Below, piece after piece: positions 26,572 to 34,743 of a stretch of DNA of 64,000 bases. The position numbers and the translations under genes are program-made. Location of the stretch: assembly GCA_035999765.1 (NCBI GenBank), contig CP108521.1, positions 7,874,001-7,938,000 of the forward strand. Direction: 5' to 3'. Below the pieces are notes generated by a model. That model made no database searches and was not told where the DNA came from. It saw nothing but the letters and a program-made list of their open reading frames with translations. The DNA is from Streptomyces sp. NBC_01231 (GTDB taxonomy: Bacteria > Actinomycetota > Actinomycetes > Streptomycetales > Streptomycetaceae). Each line of letters starts with the position of its first letter. Position 1 is the first letter of the stretch.

Positions 26572-27822
26572 ATGAGCCGCACTTCCCCCCACAAGCACAT
26601 CCAGCAATCCGAGTTGAGCCGCCGCGGTCTGTTCAGGACCGCCGGCGGTCTCACCGCCGCAGTCGCCCTGGGCAGCACGTTCGCCGCCACCACGGCGGAC
26701 GCGGCGCCCGGCACCTTCACCCACCCCGGCATGCTGCACAACGCCGGCGACATCAACCGCGCCAAGGTCAGGGTCGCCGCGGGTACCGACCCCTGGCTGT
26801 CCGGCTGGAACAAACTGACCGCCAACTCCCACTCCCAGTCCACCTGGACGGCCAACCCACAGGCCACGGTCTACCGCGGATCGGGCTACCCCGAGAACTA
26901 CGGCATCCTCTACAACGACATCGCCGCCGCCTACCAGAACGCCCTGCGCTGGCAGGTCGCCGGCACCACCGCGAACGGGGACTGCGCCGTGCGCATCCTC
27001 AACGCCTGGGCGAACACGCTCACGTCCATCCAGGGCAACGCCGACCGGTTCCTCGCCGCCGGGATCTACGGCTGGGAATTCGCCAACGCCGCCGAACTCA
27101 TGCGCGGCTACGCGGGGTTCGACCTCAACAAGTTCAAGCAGATGATGCTGAACGTCTTCTACCCGCTCAACAACCAGTTCCTGACCGGTCACAACGACGC
27201 CTGCATCACCAACTACTGGGCCAACTGGGACCTGTGCAACATGGCCTCCGTCCTGGCCATCGGGATCCTGTGCGACGACGGCGCCAAGTACGACCAGGCC
27301 GTCAACTACTTCAAGTCCGGCGCCGGCAACGGCTCCATCCAGCACGCCGTCCCGTTCCTCTACCCGAACGTCGGCGGCTACGATCTCGGCCAGTGGCAGG
27401 AGTCCGGCCGCGACCAGGGCCACACCATGATGGGCATGGGCCAGATGGGCGCGATCTGCGAGATGGCCTGGAACCAGGGCGAGGACCTGTACTCGTACGA
27501 CGGCCGCCGCTTCATGAAGGCCGCCCAGTACGTCGCCAAGTACAACCTCGGCAGCGACGTGCCCTTCACCACCTACACCTGGGGCACCGGACAGAGCTGC
27601 GCCCAGTCGTCCCAGACGGTGATCTCCGCCGACTCCCGCGGCCAGGTCCGCCCGGTGTGGGCGATGCTCCACTACCACTACGGCCGGCGTCTGCTCCTCG
27701 ACGACCAGTACATCTCCCAGATGTGCTTCTCGGTGGCGCCCGAGGGCGGGGGAGGTGACTACGGCTCCACCAGCGGCGGCTACGACCAGCTCGGCTTCGG
27801 CACGCTGATGTACGCGAAGTAG
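26572..27822 (+). CDS. Secreted alginate-lyase-family protein
   Basis: A 416-residue secreted protein (leader SRRGLFRTAGGLTAAVALG, cut near DAAPG). It is a single alginate_lyase-type domain parallel to the first 400 residues of the preceding gene: TFTHPGMLHNAGDINRAKVRV, AAAYQNALRWQVAG, NYWANWDLCNMASVLAIGI, QWQESGRDQGHTMMGMGQMG. Conserved Asn/Trp/His clusters suggest an active enzyme with the alpha/alpha-toroid fold of PL5-related lyases. It is 28 bases after the large protein, is the last gene of the operon, and is followed by a strong hairpin. Confidence 0.82.
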   Translation: MSRTSPHKHIQQSELSRRGLFRTAGGLTAAVALGSTFAATTADAAPGTFTHPGMLHNAGDINRAKVRVAAGTDPWLSGWNKLTANSHSQSTWTANPQATVYRGSGYPENYGILYNDIAAAYQNALRWQVAGTTANGDCAVRILNAWANTLTSIQGNADRFLAAGIYGWEFANAAELMRGYAGFDLNKFKQMMLNVFYPLNNQFLTGHNDACITNYWANWDLCNMASVLAIGILCDDGAKYDQAVNYFKSGAGNGSIQHAVPFLYPNVGGYDLGQWQESGRDQGHTMMGMGQMGAICEMAWNQGEDLYSYDGRRFMKAAQYVAKYNLGSDVPFTTYTWGTGQSCAQSSQTVISADSRGQVRPVWAMLHYHYGRRLLLDDQYISQMCFSVAPEGGGGDYGSTSGGYDQLGFGTLMYAK

Positions 27823-27828
27823 CCGAGG

Positions 27829-27865
27829 CGGAGGGTACGCGACCGTGTGGGTCGCGTACCCTCCG
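27829..27865 (+). terminator. Strong hairpin closing the 18.4-27.8 kb operon
   Basis: A perfect 16-base stem (27829-27844 with 27850-27865) and 5-base loop, 6 bases after the stop codon. Confidence 0.9.
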
Positions 27866-27980
27866 TAGCCACGTCCCCCGAACAGCCGTAAGGCCGCCCT
27901 CGCGGGCCGGAATACCTGGCACACCTGTGGTGCTCTGATGTTCACGGTGCACAAGCGCGGCACGGGAGGCTGGTGGGCAG

Positions 27981-29579
27981 ATGCCGGCAGCGGACCAGAC
28001 GGACCCAGTGGTCAGGACGCCGTACGGAGCCGTGCGCGGCCGATACGAACGCGGCGTCGCGGTGTTCCGGGGCATCCCGTACGCGGCCCCGCCCTTCGGA
28101 CCCCGGCGGTTCAGGCCGCCGGTGGAGCCCGAGCCCTGGGACGGCGTGCGCGACGCGGGCTCCTTCGGGCCGACGGCACCGAAACCGCCGTACTCGGACG
28201 CCTTCGCGCAGTACCTGTCCGACCCGGTCGTGCCGGGCGACGACTGCCTCAACCTGAACGTGTGGACACCCGAGCCGGGCCCAGGGGCCCGGCTCCCGGT
28301 GGTGGTGTGGCTGCACGGCGGCGCCCTGACCCGGGGCTCGTCGGCCGTCCCCGTGTACGACGGGCACTCCTTCGCCCGCGACGGCGTAGTCCTGGTGTCG
28401 GTCAACTACCGGCTCGGAGTGGAGGGCTACGGCCTCTTCCCGGACGTCCCCGCCAACCCCGGCCTGCGCGACCAGCTCGCCGCGCTGCGGTGGGTGCGCG
28501 CATCGATCGCGGCCTTCGGCGGCGACCCCGACCGGGTCACCCTGGCCGGTCAGTCCGCCGGGGCGATCAGCGCCGGCGCCCTGGTGGCGGCCCCGCAGGC
28601 CAGGGGCCTGTTCCGGCGGGCCGTCCTGCAGAGCGGGCCACCCGAGGTGAGCGACCGGGACAAGGTACGTCGGATGGTGCGCCGCATGGCGACCCGGCTG
28701 AGGATCCCAGCCACCGCCGCCGCCTTCGCCGCGGTGGACCGCGAGCTGTTGCTGCGCACCCAGGCCGAGGTGGGCAGGCGAAGCAGCCCGGTGGTCGGCG
28801 GGCCCGCCTTCGGGATCGTCGTCGACGGCGACCTCGTGCCGCGCGACCCCTTCGCCGCCCTTGTCGAGGGGGACGTGGCGCAGGACGTCGACCTGATGGT
28901 GGGCTGGACCCGCGACGAGTACCGGCTGTGGCTGGTCCCGGGCGGGCTCCTGGAGCGCGTCGACAGGCTCGGCGCGGTCGCGCTGGCCGGCGCCATGGCC
29001 CGCTGTCACTGCGGCCCCGAGGTGCCCCGCGGCTACCGCTCCCTGTACCCCGACGCCCGCCCCGCCGAGATCGTCGGCCAGATGGTCACCGACCACCTGC
29101 TGCGCCTCCCGCTGCACCGCCTGGCCGACGCCCGCCCCGACCACACGTACGTCTACGAGTTCGCCTGGCCCTCCCTGCTGCCCGACCTCGGCTCCTGCCA
29201 CGCCCTTGAGCTGGGTTTCGTCTTCGACACCGGGGAGGCCCCCGAATCGGCCAGGCTCGCCGGCTGGGGTGCTCCGCCAGACCTGGCCGACGCCATGCAC
29301 GGGGCGTGGGTGCGCTTCGCCACCGACGGGGACCCGGGCTGGCAGCACTGGGACGACTCCCACCCGGTTCATGTCTTCGGCGACGGTGCGCCGCATATCG
29401 CATACGGTCCACGAGATCCGGCGCTGGCGGTGTGGACGGCGGACGCCGCCGCCCGGGAGGCCGAGGCCGAGGCCGTGGCGGAGCCGGATCCGGTCGCTTC
29501 CGGCTGGGCGGCGCGCCGTGCGGAGCCGCAGTCGGTCGTGCGGCGTCTGCGCCTCCCCGGTCGGGTCCGCCGGCCGTGA
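27981..29579 (+). CDS. Type-B carboxylesterase/lipase family protein
   Basis: A 532-residue alpha/beta hydrolase of the carboxylesterase type. Motifs in order: FRGIPYAAPPFGPRRF, DDCLNLNVWTP, the oxyanion segment VVVWLHGGAL, nucleophile elbow LAGQSAGA with Ser192, and catalytic His407 in GSCHALELGFVF. A Glu/Asp third member lies between them. No leader is seen, so it is cytosolic or exported by another route. It hydrolyses carboxyl esters; in this setting deacylation of sugar esters is possible but unproven. The gene stands alone between two terminators. Confidence 0.9.
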   Translation: MPAADQTDPVVRTPYGAVRGRYERGVAVFRGIPYAAPPFGPRRFRPPVEPEPWDGVRDAGSFGPTAPKPPYSDAFAQYLSDPVVPGDDCLNLNVWTPEPGPGARLPVVVWLHGGALTRGSSAVPVYDGHSFARDGVVLVSVNYRLGVEGYGLFPDVPANPGLRDQLAALRWVRASIAAFGGDPDRVTLAGQSAGAISAGALVAAPQARGLFRRAVLQSGPPEVSDRDKVRRMVRRMATRLRIPATAAAFAAVDRELLLRTQAEVGRRSSPVVGGPAFGIVVDGDLVPRDPFAALVEGDVAQDVDLMVGWTRDEYRLWLVPGGLLERVDRLGAVALAGAMARCHCGPEVPRGYRSLYPDARPAEIVGQMVTDHLLRLPLHRLADARPDHTYVYEFAWPSLLPDLGSCHALELGFVFDTGEAPESARLAGWGAPPDLADAMHGAWVRFATDGDPGWQHWDDSHPVHVFGDGAPHIAYGPRDPALAVWTADAAAREAEAEAVAEPDPVASGWAARRAEPQSVVRRLRLPGRVRRP

Positions 29580-29614
29580 CCACGCACAACCAGGTCGATG
29601 GGGCCCCCACCCCG

Positions 29615-29660
29615 CACATGGCCCGGCATCGCCCCTAGGAGGTCGATGCCGGGCCATGTG
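29615..29660 (+). terminator. Long hairpin after the carboxylesterase
   Basis: Perfect 17-base stem (29615-29631 with 29644-29660) and 12-base loop, about 35 bases beyond the stop codon. Confidence 0.85.
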
Positions 29661-29735
29661 TCGACCGGTGGCGGCCCTCCGTGACCAGTGGAAAGATCGT
29701 AAAGATCCCCATTGGGAAGCGTTCTGAGGAGCGGC

Positions 29736-30710
29736 ATGGACGACGAGGGCACCGAGGATGTGACGGAAACCGACTACGACGCCGAAGACAACGACGCCGA
29801 TGACTACGCCGACGAGGAACTCGTCGGTGCGGACTCCGCGGAGCCGGACGTTCTCCTGGACGTCCCGCTGCTGAAGGTGGACGAGATCGTCCTGGACGTC
29901 GAGGACCTGCGCGCGAGGGTGTCCCTTCAGGCGGAGGTGCTCGACCTGCTCCGGCTGAACGTGGGGGCCGACGTGGCGTTGGGCTCCGTCCACCTCGACA
30001 TCAAGGGTGTGGAGGCGCAGGCCTTGCTGAAGGTGCGTCTGGACAATGTCGCGGAGGTCATCGGGAGGGTCCTCACGACCATCGACCGCAACCCGGACAT
30101 CCTCAGGGACGTGACCTCGGGCGTCGGGACCGCCGTACGTGAGGTGGGGACGGGGGCGGGTCGTACGCTCGACGAGGTCGGGCGTGGCGCCGGGGCCGCG
30201 GTGGAGGATGTGGGGCGTGGTGCGGGGACCGCGGTGGAGGATGTCGGGCGCGGGGCCGGGGGCGCGGTCGAGGGTGTCGGGCGCGGGGCCGGGGGCGCGG
30301 TCGAGGGTGTCGGGCGCGGGGCCGGGGGCGCGGTCGAGGGTGTCGGGCGCGAGGCCGGGGGCGCGGTCGGGCGACTGGGTGACGACGCGGGCAGGGCAGC
30401 CGAGGGGCTCGCGGACCGGACCGTGGACACGGTGGAGGGAGCCGCAGCGCAGGCCGGCGAGACGCTGCCGGACACCGGAGAGATCGCGTCCGACGTCTCG
30501 GAGACCGCCCATGGTGGAGCATCGCGAGCCGAGAAAGCCGGGGGAGCGACGCGCCGCGCGGCGCGTAAGTCCGCGCGCGAAGCCTCCGCGCGTACGCGGC
30601 GGGCCGACGAAGGTGGCGAGACGGCGGCGCGACGGGGTGCGAAGGCGCCTCGTCGCAAGATGACGCGTGTGCGGGAGCAGGAGGCGGCCGATGAGGGCCG
30701 GCCTCCGTGA
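29736..30710 (+). CDS. Acidic-headed protein with 11-residue tandem repeats, function unknown
   Basis: The 324-residue protein starts at ATG 29736 behind GAGGAG. It has a very acidic N-terminus (residues 1-38), a conserved-looking segment at about 38-125 (LKVDEIVLDVEDLRARVSLQ, VHLDIKGVEAQALLKVRLDN, RVLTTIDRNPDIL), eight 11-residue repeats at 131-218 (type GGAVEGVGRGA), and a basic helical tail (RRAARKSAREASARTRR). Eleven-residue periodicity suggests a long amphipathic helix or right-handed coiled coil as in LEA or lipid-binding proteins. No leader or membrane helix. An intracellular structural or stress role is a guess. Confidence 0.75.
   Translation: MDDEGTEDVTETDYDAEDNDADDYADEELVGADSAEPDVLLDVPLLKVDEIVLDVEDLRARVSLQAEVLDLLRLNVGADVALGSVHLDIKGVEAQALLKVRLDNVAEVIGRVLTTIDRNPDILRDVTSGVGTAVREVGTGAGRTLDEVGRGAGAAVEDVGRGAGTAVEDVGRGAGGAVEGVGRGAGGAVEGVGRGAGGAVEGVGREAGGAVGRLGDDAGRAAEGLADRTVDTVEGAAAQAGETLPDTGEIASDVSETAHGGASRAEKAGGATRRAARKSAREASARTRRADEGGETAARRGAKAPRRKMTRVREQEAADEGRPP
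30126..30389 (+). repeat. 33-base tandem repeats within the acidic-headed protein gene
   Basis: Eight in-frame 33-base units encode the 11-residue repeats. Units 5-7 are nearly identical at DNA level, while outer units are diverged, showing recent expansion of the centre. Confidence 0.9.
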
Positions 30711-30962
30711 AGGCCTGAACACCGGCACGCGGACATCGAGTTCACCTCCGCCGTCGCGGCCGACACGCTCCGTTTCCGCAGGCGGCCGAGGACGGACGTC
30801 CGTTTCAGCGGGAGTCCGGGCACGCGCTCGGCCACGGTGAGCACGAGGACGAACCTGCCCGAGCCGGTCGACCTCGGTGTGGAGCACCGGAATGTACAGG
30901 TCCGTTACGGGCTGTCGAACACACTCGGCACGGAGGACCCACCCGCGGAACCGGCGGGATAG
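30711..30962 (+). pseudogene. Orphan coding stretch in frame after the repeat-protein stop
   Basis: Directly after the TGA at 30708-30710 the same frame stays open for 83 codons to TAG 30960-30962. It reads as real protein (DIEFTSAVAADTLRFRR, ATVSTRTNLPEPVDLGVEHR, NVQVRYGLSNTLGTED) with strong third-position GC, but has no ATG, GTG or TTG before an internal GTG at 30837. Options: a gene that lost its start, a C-terminal part of the repeat protein cut off by a stop mutation, or stop-codon readthrough. Function unknown. Confidence 0.55.
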
Positions 30963-30995
30963 GCGTCACCCGGAAGCCGTCCGACGGGAACCCTC

Positions 30996-32051
30996 TCAGA
31001 AACCGGTTGCCGCCACCGAGTCCCGTACCACCACGTGCGTGCCCAGGAGCAGATGCTCGTCCGGTGTCTCGGCGGTGCGGCCCAGCGCGGTGCGGACGGC
31101 GAGGCGGCCCAGCTCCTCGTAGGGGACATGGACCGTCGTCAGCGCAGGGTGCAGGTCCCGGGCGAACGGGATGTCGTCGTAGCCCGCCAGCGAGACGTCA
31201 CCCGGCACGGTCAGGCCCGCCTCGTGCAGCGCGGTCAGCGCGCCGGCCGCGACCATGTCGGTGGCGGCCACCACGGCCGTGAAGTCCGGCCCGTCCTTCA
31301 GTGCCCCGCGCATCAGACGGTGTCCCGCGTCGCGGGTGAAGTCGCCGTGCAGCAGCAGCGCCGGGTCGGGTTCCAGGCCGCGGGCGCGGTGGGCGGCCAG
31401 ATAGCCGCGCTCGCGGCCCTGCGCGGTGGTGTGGTCGGGCTTGCCGCCGAGAAACAGCACACGCCGGTGGCCCTGGGCGAGGACATGGGCGACCAGGGCG
31501 AAGGCGCCGCCCTCGTTGTCGTACTCGATGACCGTGACCGGCGCCCCGGAGCCCAGCGGCCCCCGGCCGCACAGCACCAGGCGCGAGCCCGCCGAGGCCA
31601 GCGAGTCGGCCATCCGGCGGGTGCGCTCGCGGTACTCGGCGGTGTCGGCCACGCCGCCGACCAGGATCACGGCGGCGGCCCGCTGGGCGCGCATCATCTC
31701 GACGAACTCCAGCTCGTGCCGGACGTCCCCCTCCGTGCTGCACACCAGGCACAGGTGCCCGAGCCGGGTCGCCTCGCGTTCCACACCGTGCGCCATGAGC
31801 GCGAACGACGGGCCGGTGATGTCCTCCAGCACGAACGCCAGCGTGGGCGTGCCGACGCCCGCCACCGCCTTGGCGCGCGCGTCCGCCACGTAGTCCAGGT
31901 CCCGGACCGCCCGCATCACACGGGTGCGGGTCGCCGAACTCACCGGGTACACCCCGCCTAGCACCCGCGACACGGTGGACGCGGAGACCCCCGCGCGGGC
32001 CGCCACGTCCCGGATGGTGCTCCGCCCCGCGTCCTCGCTCTTCCTCGTCAT
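30996..32051 (-). CDS. LacI-family transcriptional regulator
   Basis: A 351-residue LacI protein: STIRDVAARAGVSASTVSRVL, hinge PVSSATRTRVMRAVRDLDYV, ligand domain with TPTLAFVLEDITGPSFALMA, HRRVLFLGGKPDHTTAQGRE and LAGYDDIPFARDLHPALTTVHVPYEELG. It is a clear paralogue of the LacI at 15.6-16.7 kb. An AACCGGTT operator lies upstream (32115-32128) and matches two sites before the importer operon at 18.4 kb, so it may control both itself and that operon. Neighbouring genes do not reveal its sugar. Confidence 0.9.
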   Translation of the reverse strand: MTRKSEDAGRSTIRDVAARAGVSASTVSRVLGGVYPVSSATRTRVMRAVRDLDYVADARAKAVAGVGTPTLAFVLEDITGPSFALMAHGVEREATRLGHLCLVCSTEGDVRHELEFVEMMRAQRAAAVILVGGVADTAEYRERTRRMADSLASAGSRLVLCGRGPLGSGAPVTVIEYDNEGGAFALVAHVLAQGHRRVLFLGGKPDHTTAQGRERGYLAAHRARGLEPDPALLLHGDFTRDAGHRLMRGALKDGPDFTAVVAATDMVAAGALTALHEAGLTVPGDVSLAGYDDIPFARDLHPALTTVHVPYEELGRLAVRTALGRTAETPDEHLLLGTHVVVRDSVAATGF

Positions 32052-32114
32052 CCTGCCTCGCCCCTCTCCCCGGGCCGTGTACGCCCACCCCTCGGGAACG
32101 GCGGCAACATGGAT

Positions 32115-32128
32115 GGAAACCGGTTCCC
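32115..32128. promoter_or_regulatory. AACCGGTT operator upstream of LacI
   Basis: GGAAACCGGTTCCC: perfect AACCGGTT core and symmetric GG/CC flanks, 64-77 bases before the LacI start. Likely autoregulatory. Confidence 0.6.
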
Positions 32129-32197
32129 GGACGGAGGCTAGCAGCGGGAACGGCGACGGGGCAGGGCGTTGGGAACGTCAGGGGAACGCTTGGGCGT

Positions 32198-33124
32198 TCA
32201 CGCGGGCCGCAACGCCTCCGCGATCGACGCGATCGCTCCCGGTCCCACGCGGCAGCAGCCGCCGATCAGCCGGGCGCCCGACTCCCGCCAGCCCCTGACC
32301 TCCTGCGGGGTGAAGGTGGAGTCGCCCGTCCAGCCGCGGGCCTCGGCGTCCCAGGTCTCGCCGCTGTTGGGGTAGACCACGACCGGCTTGCCGGTGACCC
32401 GGGCGGCGGTCTCGATCGCACCGTCCACGTCCTGCGGGACAGAGCAGTTCACACCGACGGCGATCACCTCGTCCGCGTCGGCGGCCAGGGCGAACGCCTC
32501 CTCCAGCGGCTGCCCGGCGCGGGTGCGGTCGCCGGAGACGGAGTACGACAGCCAGGCCGGCACACCGAGCCCGCGCACCGCCCGCAGCAGCGCCTCGCCC
32601 TCCTCGGCGTCCGGAACCGTCTCCAGCGCGAGGACGTCGGGGCCGGCGGCGGCCAGCACCTCGACGCGGGGCCGGTGGAAGGCCTCCAACTCGGCGACGC
32701 TCAGCCCGTACCGGCCCCGGTACTCGGAGCCGTCGGCGAGCATCGCGCCGTACGGGCCGACCGAGGCGGCCACCCACAGCGGCCGGGTCACGCCCTTCGC
32801 CTTCGCCCTCACCGCCGCCTCGCGCGCCGACGCCACGCTCAGACCCATGAGTTCGGCCGCCCGCCCTCGCTCGATCCCGCGCTTGGCGAAGCCCTCGAAG
32901 GTGGCCTGGTAGCTGGCCGTGATCGCGACGTCCGCTCCCGCCAGGAAGTACCCGAGGTGCGCCTCGGTGATCGCGTCGGGCCGCTCGGCGAGCAGCCGTG
33001 CCGACCACAGCTCGTCGCTCAGATCGTGCCCGGCGGACTCCAGTTGGTTGGACATGCCGCCGTCGAGGACGACCGTCCCGGAGGCGAGGGCCGCGGAGAG
33101 GGAGGAAGAGGCGTCGCTGGTCAT
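32198..33124 (-). CDS. mmuM: Homocysteine S-methyltransferase
   Basis: A 308-residue enzyme with the zinc/homocysteine barrel: VVLDGGMSNQLESAGHDLSD, ADVAITASYQATFEGF, LALETVPDAEEGEALLRA, the first zinc Cys in VGVNCSVPQDV, and the C-terminal IGGCCRVGPGAI cysteine pair. It transfers a methyl group from S-methylmethionine (or S-adenosylmethionine) to homocysteine to make methionine in the cytosol. Length is normal for the family. It is divergent from an amino-acid permease that could supply its methyl donor. Confidence 0.92.
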   Translation of the reverse strand: MTSDASSSLSAALASGTVVLDGGMSNQLESAGHDLSDELWSARLLAERPDAITEAHLGYFLAGADVAITASYQATFEGFAKRGIERGRAAELMGLSVASAREAAVRAKAKGVTRPLWVAASVGPYGAMLADGSEYRGRYGLSVAELEAFHRPRVEVLAAAGPDVLALETVPDAEEGEALLRAVRGLGVPAWLSYSVSGDRTRAGQPLEEAFALAADADEVIAVGVNCSVPQDVDGAIETAARVTGKPVVVYPNSGETWDAEARGWTGDSTFTPQEVRGWRESGARLIGGCCRVGPGAIASIAEALRPA

Positions 33125-33199
33125 GTCACGACGCTAGTGGAAGAGGCCGCGGTCCGGCCCTTTGTGTCCAGTAAATGAACAGGTCGCCCAGCATGTGGA

Positions 33200-34660
33200 A
33201 TGGCAGGTACGATCACGCCCTCCCCTCTCCCCGCACCGTCCCCGGGAACCGCCATGACCGCGCCCAAGCCCACCGACACCCCCCACACCCCCGATGCCAC
33301 GGATGCCACCCAGCCGGAACCGGGCGGAAAGGCCGCCGCCCCACGCCGCCGCACCTTCGGACTGGGCGCCGCCACCGCCCTCGTGATGGGCAACATCATC
33401 GGCGGCGGCATCTTCGCGCTGCCCGCCACCGTCGCCCCCTACGGCGGAGTCAGCCTGCTGGCCTTCGTGGTCCTGTCCGTCGGCGCGGTGCTGCTCGCGC
33501 TGCTGTTCGGCAAGCTGGCCCGGCGCAGCCCGGTCACCGGCGGCCTGTACGTGTACCCGCGCGACGCCTTCGGCCCCTTCGCGGGCTTCCTGTCGGCATG
33601 GTCGTACTGGACGATGTGCTGGGTCAGCATCGCCGCCCTCGCGGTCGCGGTCGTCGGGTACGTCGACGTCCTGATCCCGCTGCACGGCAACCACACCCTG
33701 GAGGCGCTGGTCGCGCTCGCCGCGCTGTGGCTGCCCGCCGCCGCGAACTTCGCCGGCACCCGCTGGGTCGGCACGGTCCAGGTGGTCTCCACGATCCTGA
33801 AGTTCGTGCCGCTGCTGCTGGTCGCCACCGTCGGCCTGTTCTTCGTCGACGCCGACAACTTCGGTCCGTTCAACGCCTCCGGCGACAGTGTCCCGGGCGC
33901 GCTCGCCGCCTCCGCCGCGCTGCTGCTCTACAGCTTCCTCGGCGTCGAGTCGGCCGCCGTCAGCGCGGGCGAGGTGCGCGACCCCGAGCGCAACGTCGGC
34001 CGCGCCAGCGTCCTCGGCACGCTGGGCTCCGCCCTCGTCTACATCCTCGGCATCGTCGCCGTCTTCGGTCTCGTCCCGCACGACAAGCTGATCGACTCCG
34101 GCGCCCCCTTCGCCGACGCCGTGAACGCCATCACGGGCGGCAGTTGGGGCGGCACCGCCATCTCCCTGGTCGCCGTCGCCTCGATCACCGGCTGCCTCAA
34201 CGGCTGGATCCTGATGGCCGCGCAGATGCCGTACGCCGCCGCCCGCGACGGTCTCTTCCCGGCGCCGTTCGCGAAGGTCGGCAAGGGCGGCGTGCCCGGA
34301 TTCGGCGTGTGGGCCTGCGTGGTCCTCGGCACGCTGCTCATCGCCCTCAACTACACGGCGGGCCCGGACACCACGTTCCGCGTCCTCGTCCTGATCACCA
34401 CGTTCACGGGCTGCGTGCCGTACCTCCTGTCGGCCGCCGCCCAGCTGTACTGGCTGGCCAGGGGCACCCGCGAACAGGTCCACCCGGCCGGCCTGGCCCG
34501 CGACCTGACCGTCGCCGCCCTCTCCTTCGCCTTCTCCTTCTGGCTGATCGCGGGCGCCGGGTACGCGGCCGTGTACCAGGGAGTGCTGTTCCTCTTCGCG
34601 GGGATCCCGGTGTACGTGTGGATGCGGGGACGCCGGGTGACCGAGGAGGCCCCCGCCTAG
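33200..34660 (+). CDS. APC-superfamily amino-acid permease
   Basis: About 486 residues with twelve predicted helices. The first helix carries the substrate-binding break GNIIGGGIFALPATVAPYGG, and TM6 has ALLLYSFLGVESAAVSAGEV, both typical of basic amino-acid/polyamine antiporters (AdiC-like) in the APC superfamily. Two starts are possible, 33200 and 33254; the second (MTAPKPTD) follows GGGA and drops 18 residues. It is divergent from mmuM with 75 bases between starts, which suggests import of S-methylmethionine or another methionine-cycle compound, though the family itself points to basic amino acids. Confidence 0.82.
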   Translation: MAGTITPSPLPAPSPGTAMTAPKPTDTPHTPDATDATQPEPGGKAAAPRRRTFGLGAATALVMGNIIGGGIFALPATVAPYGGVSLLAFVVLSVGAVLLALLFGKLARRSPVTGGLYVYPRDAFGPFAGFLSAWSYWTMCWVSIAALAVAVVGYVDVLIPLHGNHTLEALVALAALWLPAAANFAGTRWVGTVQVVSTILKFVPLLLVATVGLFFVDADNFGPFNASGDSVPGALAASAALLLYSFLGVESAAVSAGEVRDPERNVGRASVLGTLGSALVYILGIVAVFGLVPHDKLIDSGAPFADAVNAITGGSWGGTAISLVAVASITGCLNGWILMAAQMPYAAARDGLFPAPFAKVGKGGVPGFGVWACVVLGTLLIALNYTAGPDTTFRVLVLITTFTGCVPYLLSAAAQLYWLARGTREQVHPAGLARDLTVAALSFAFSFWLIAGAGYAAVYQGVLFLFAGIPVYVWMRGRRVTEEAPA

Positions 34661-34743
34661 GCTCGGGGCGTGTCCGACACGGAGGACGTGGACGTCCGGG
34701 CCGCCGGGACAGTGTGGCGTCCGCCTCTCCACCGGCCCACACC

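Noticed and set aside
30126..30389. Tandem 33-base units considered as a CRISPR or VNTR locus
   Set aside because: No unique spacers; the units keep the reading frame and encode a protein repeat.
27942..30887. A 981-residue minus-strand frame
   Set aside because: Shadow of the carboxylesterase and the repeat protein; low-complexity Arg/Pro-rich sequence.
30999..31010. GAAACCGGTTGC, another AACCGGTT core
   Set aside because: It lies in the last codons of the LacI gene, at the 3' end, where a regulatory role is less likely.
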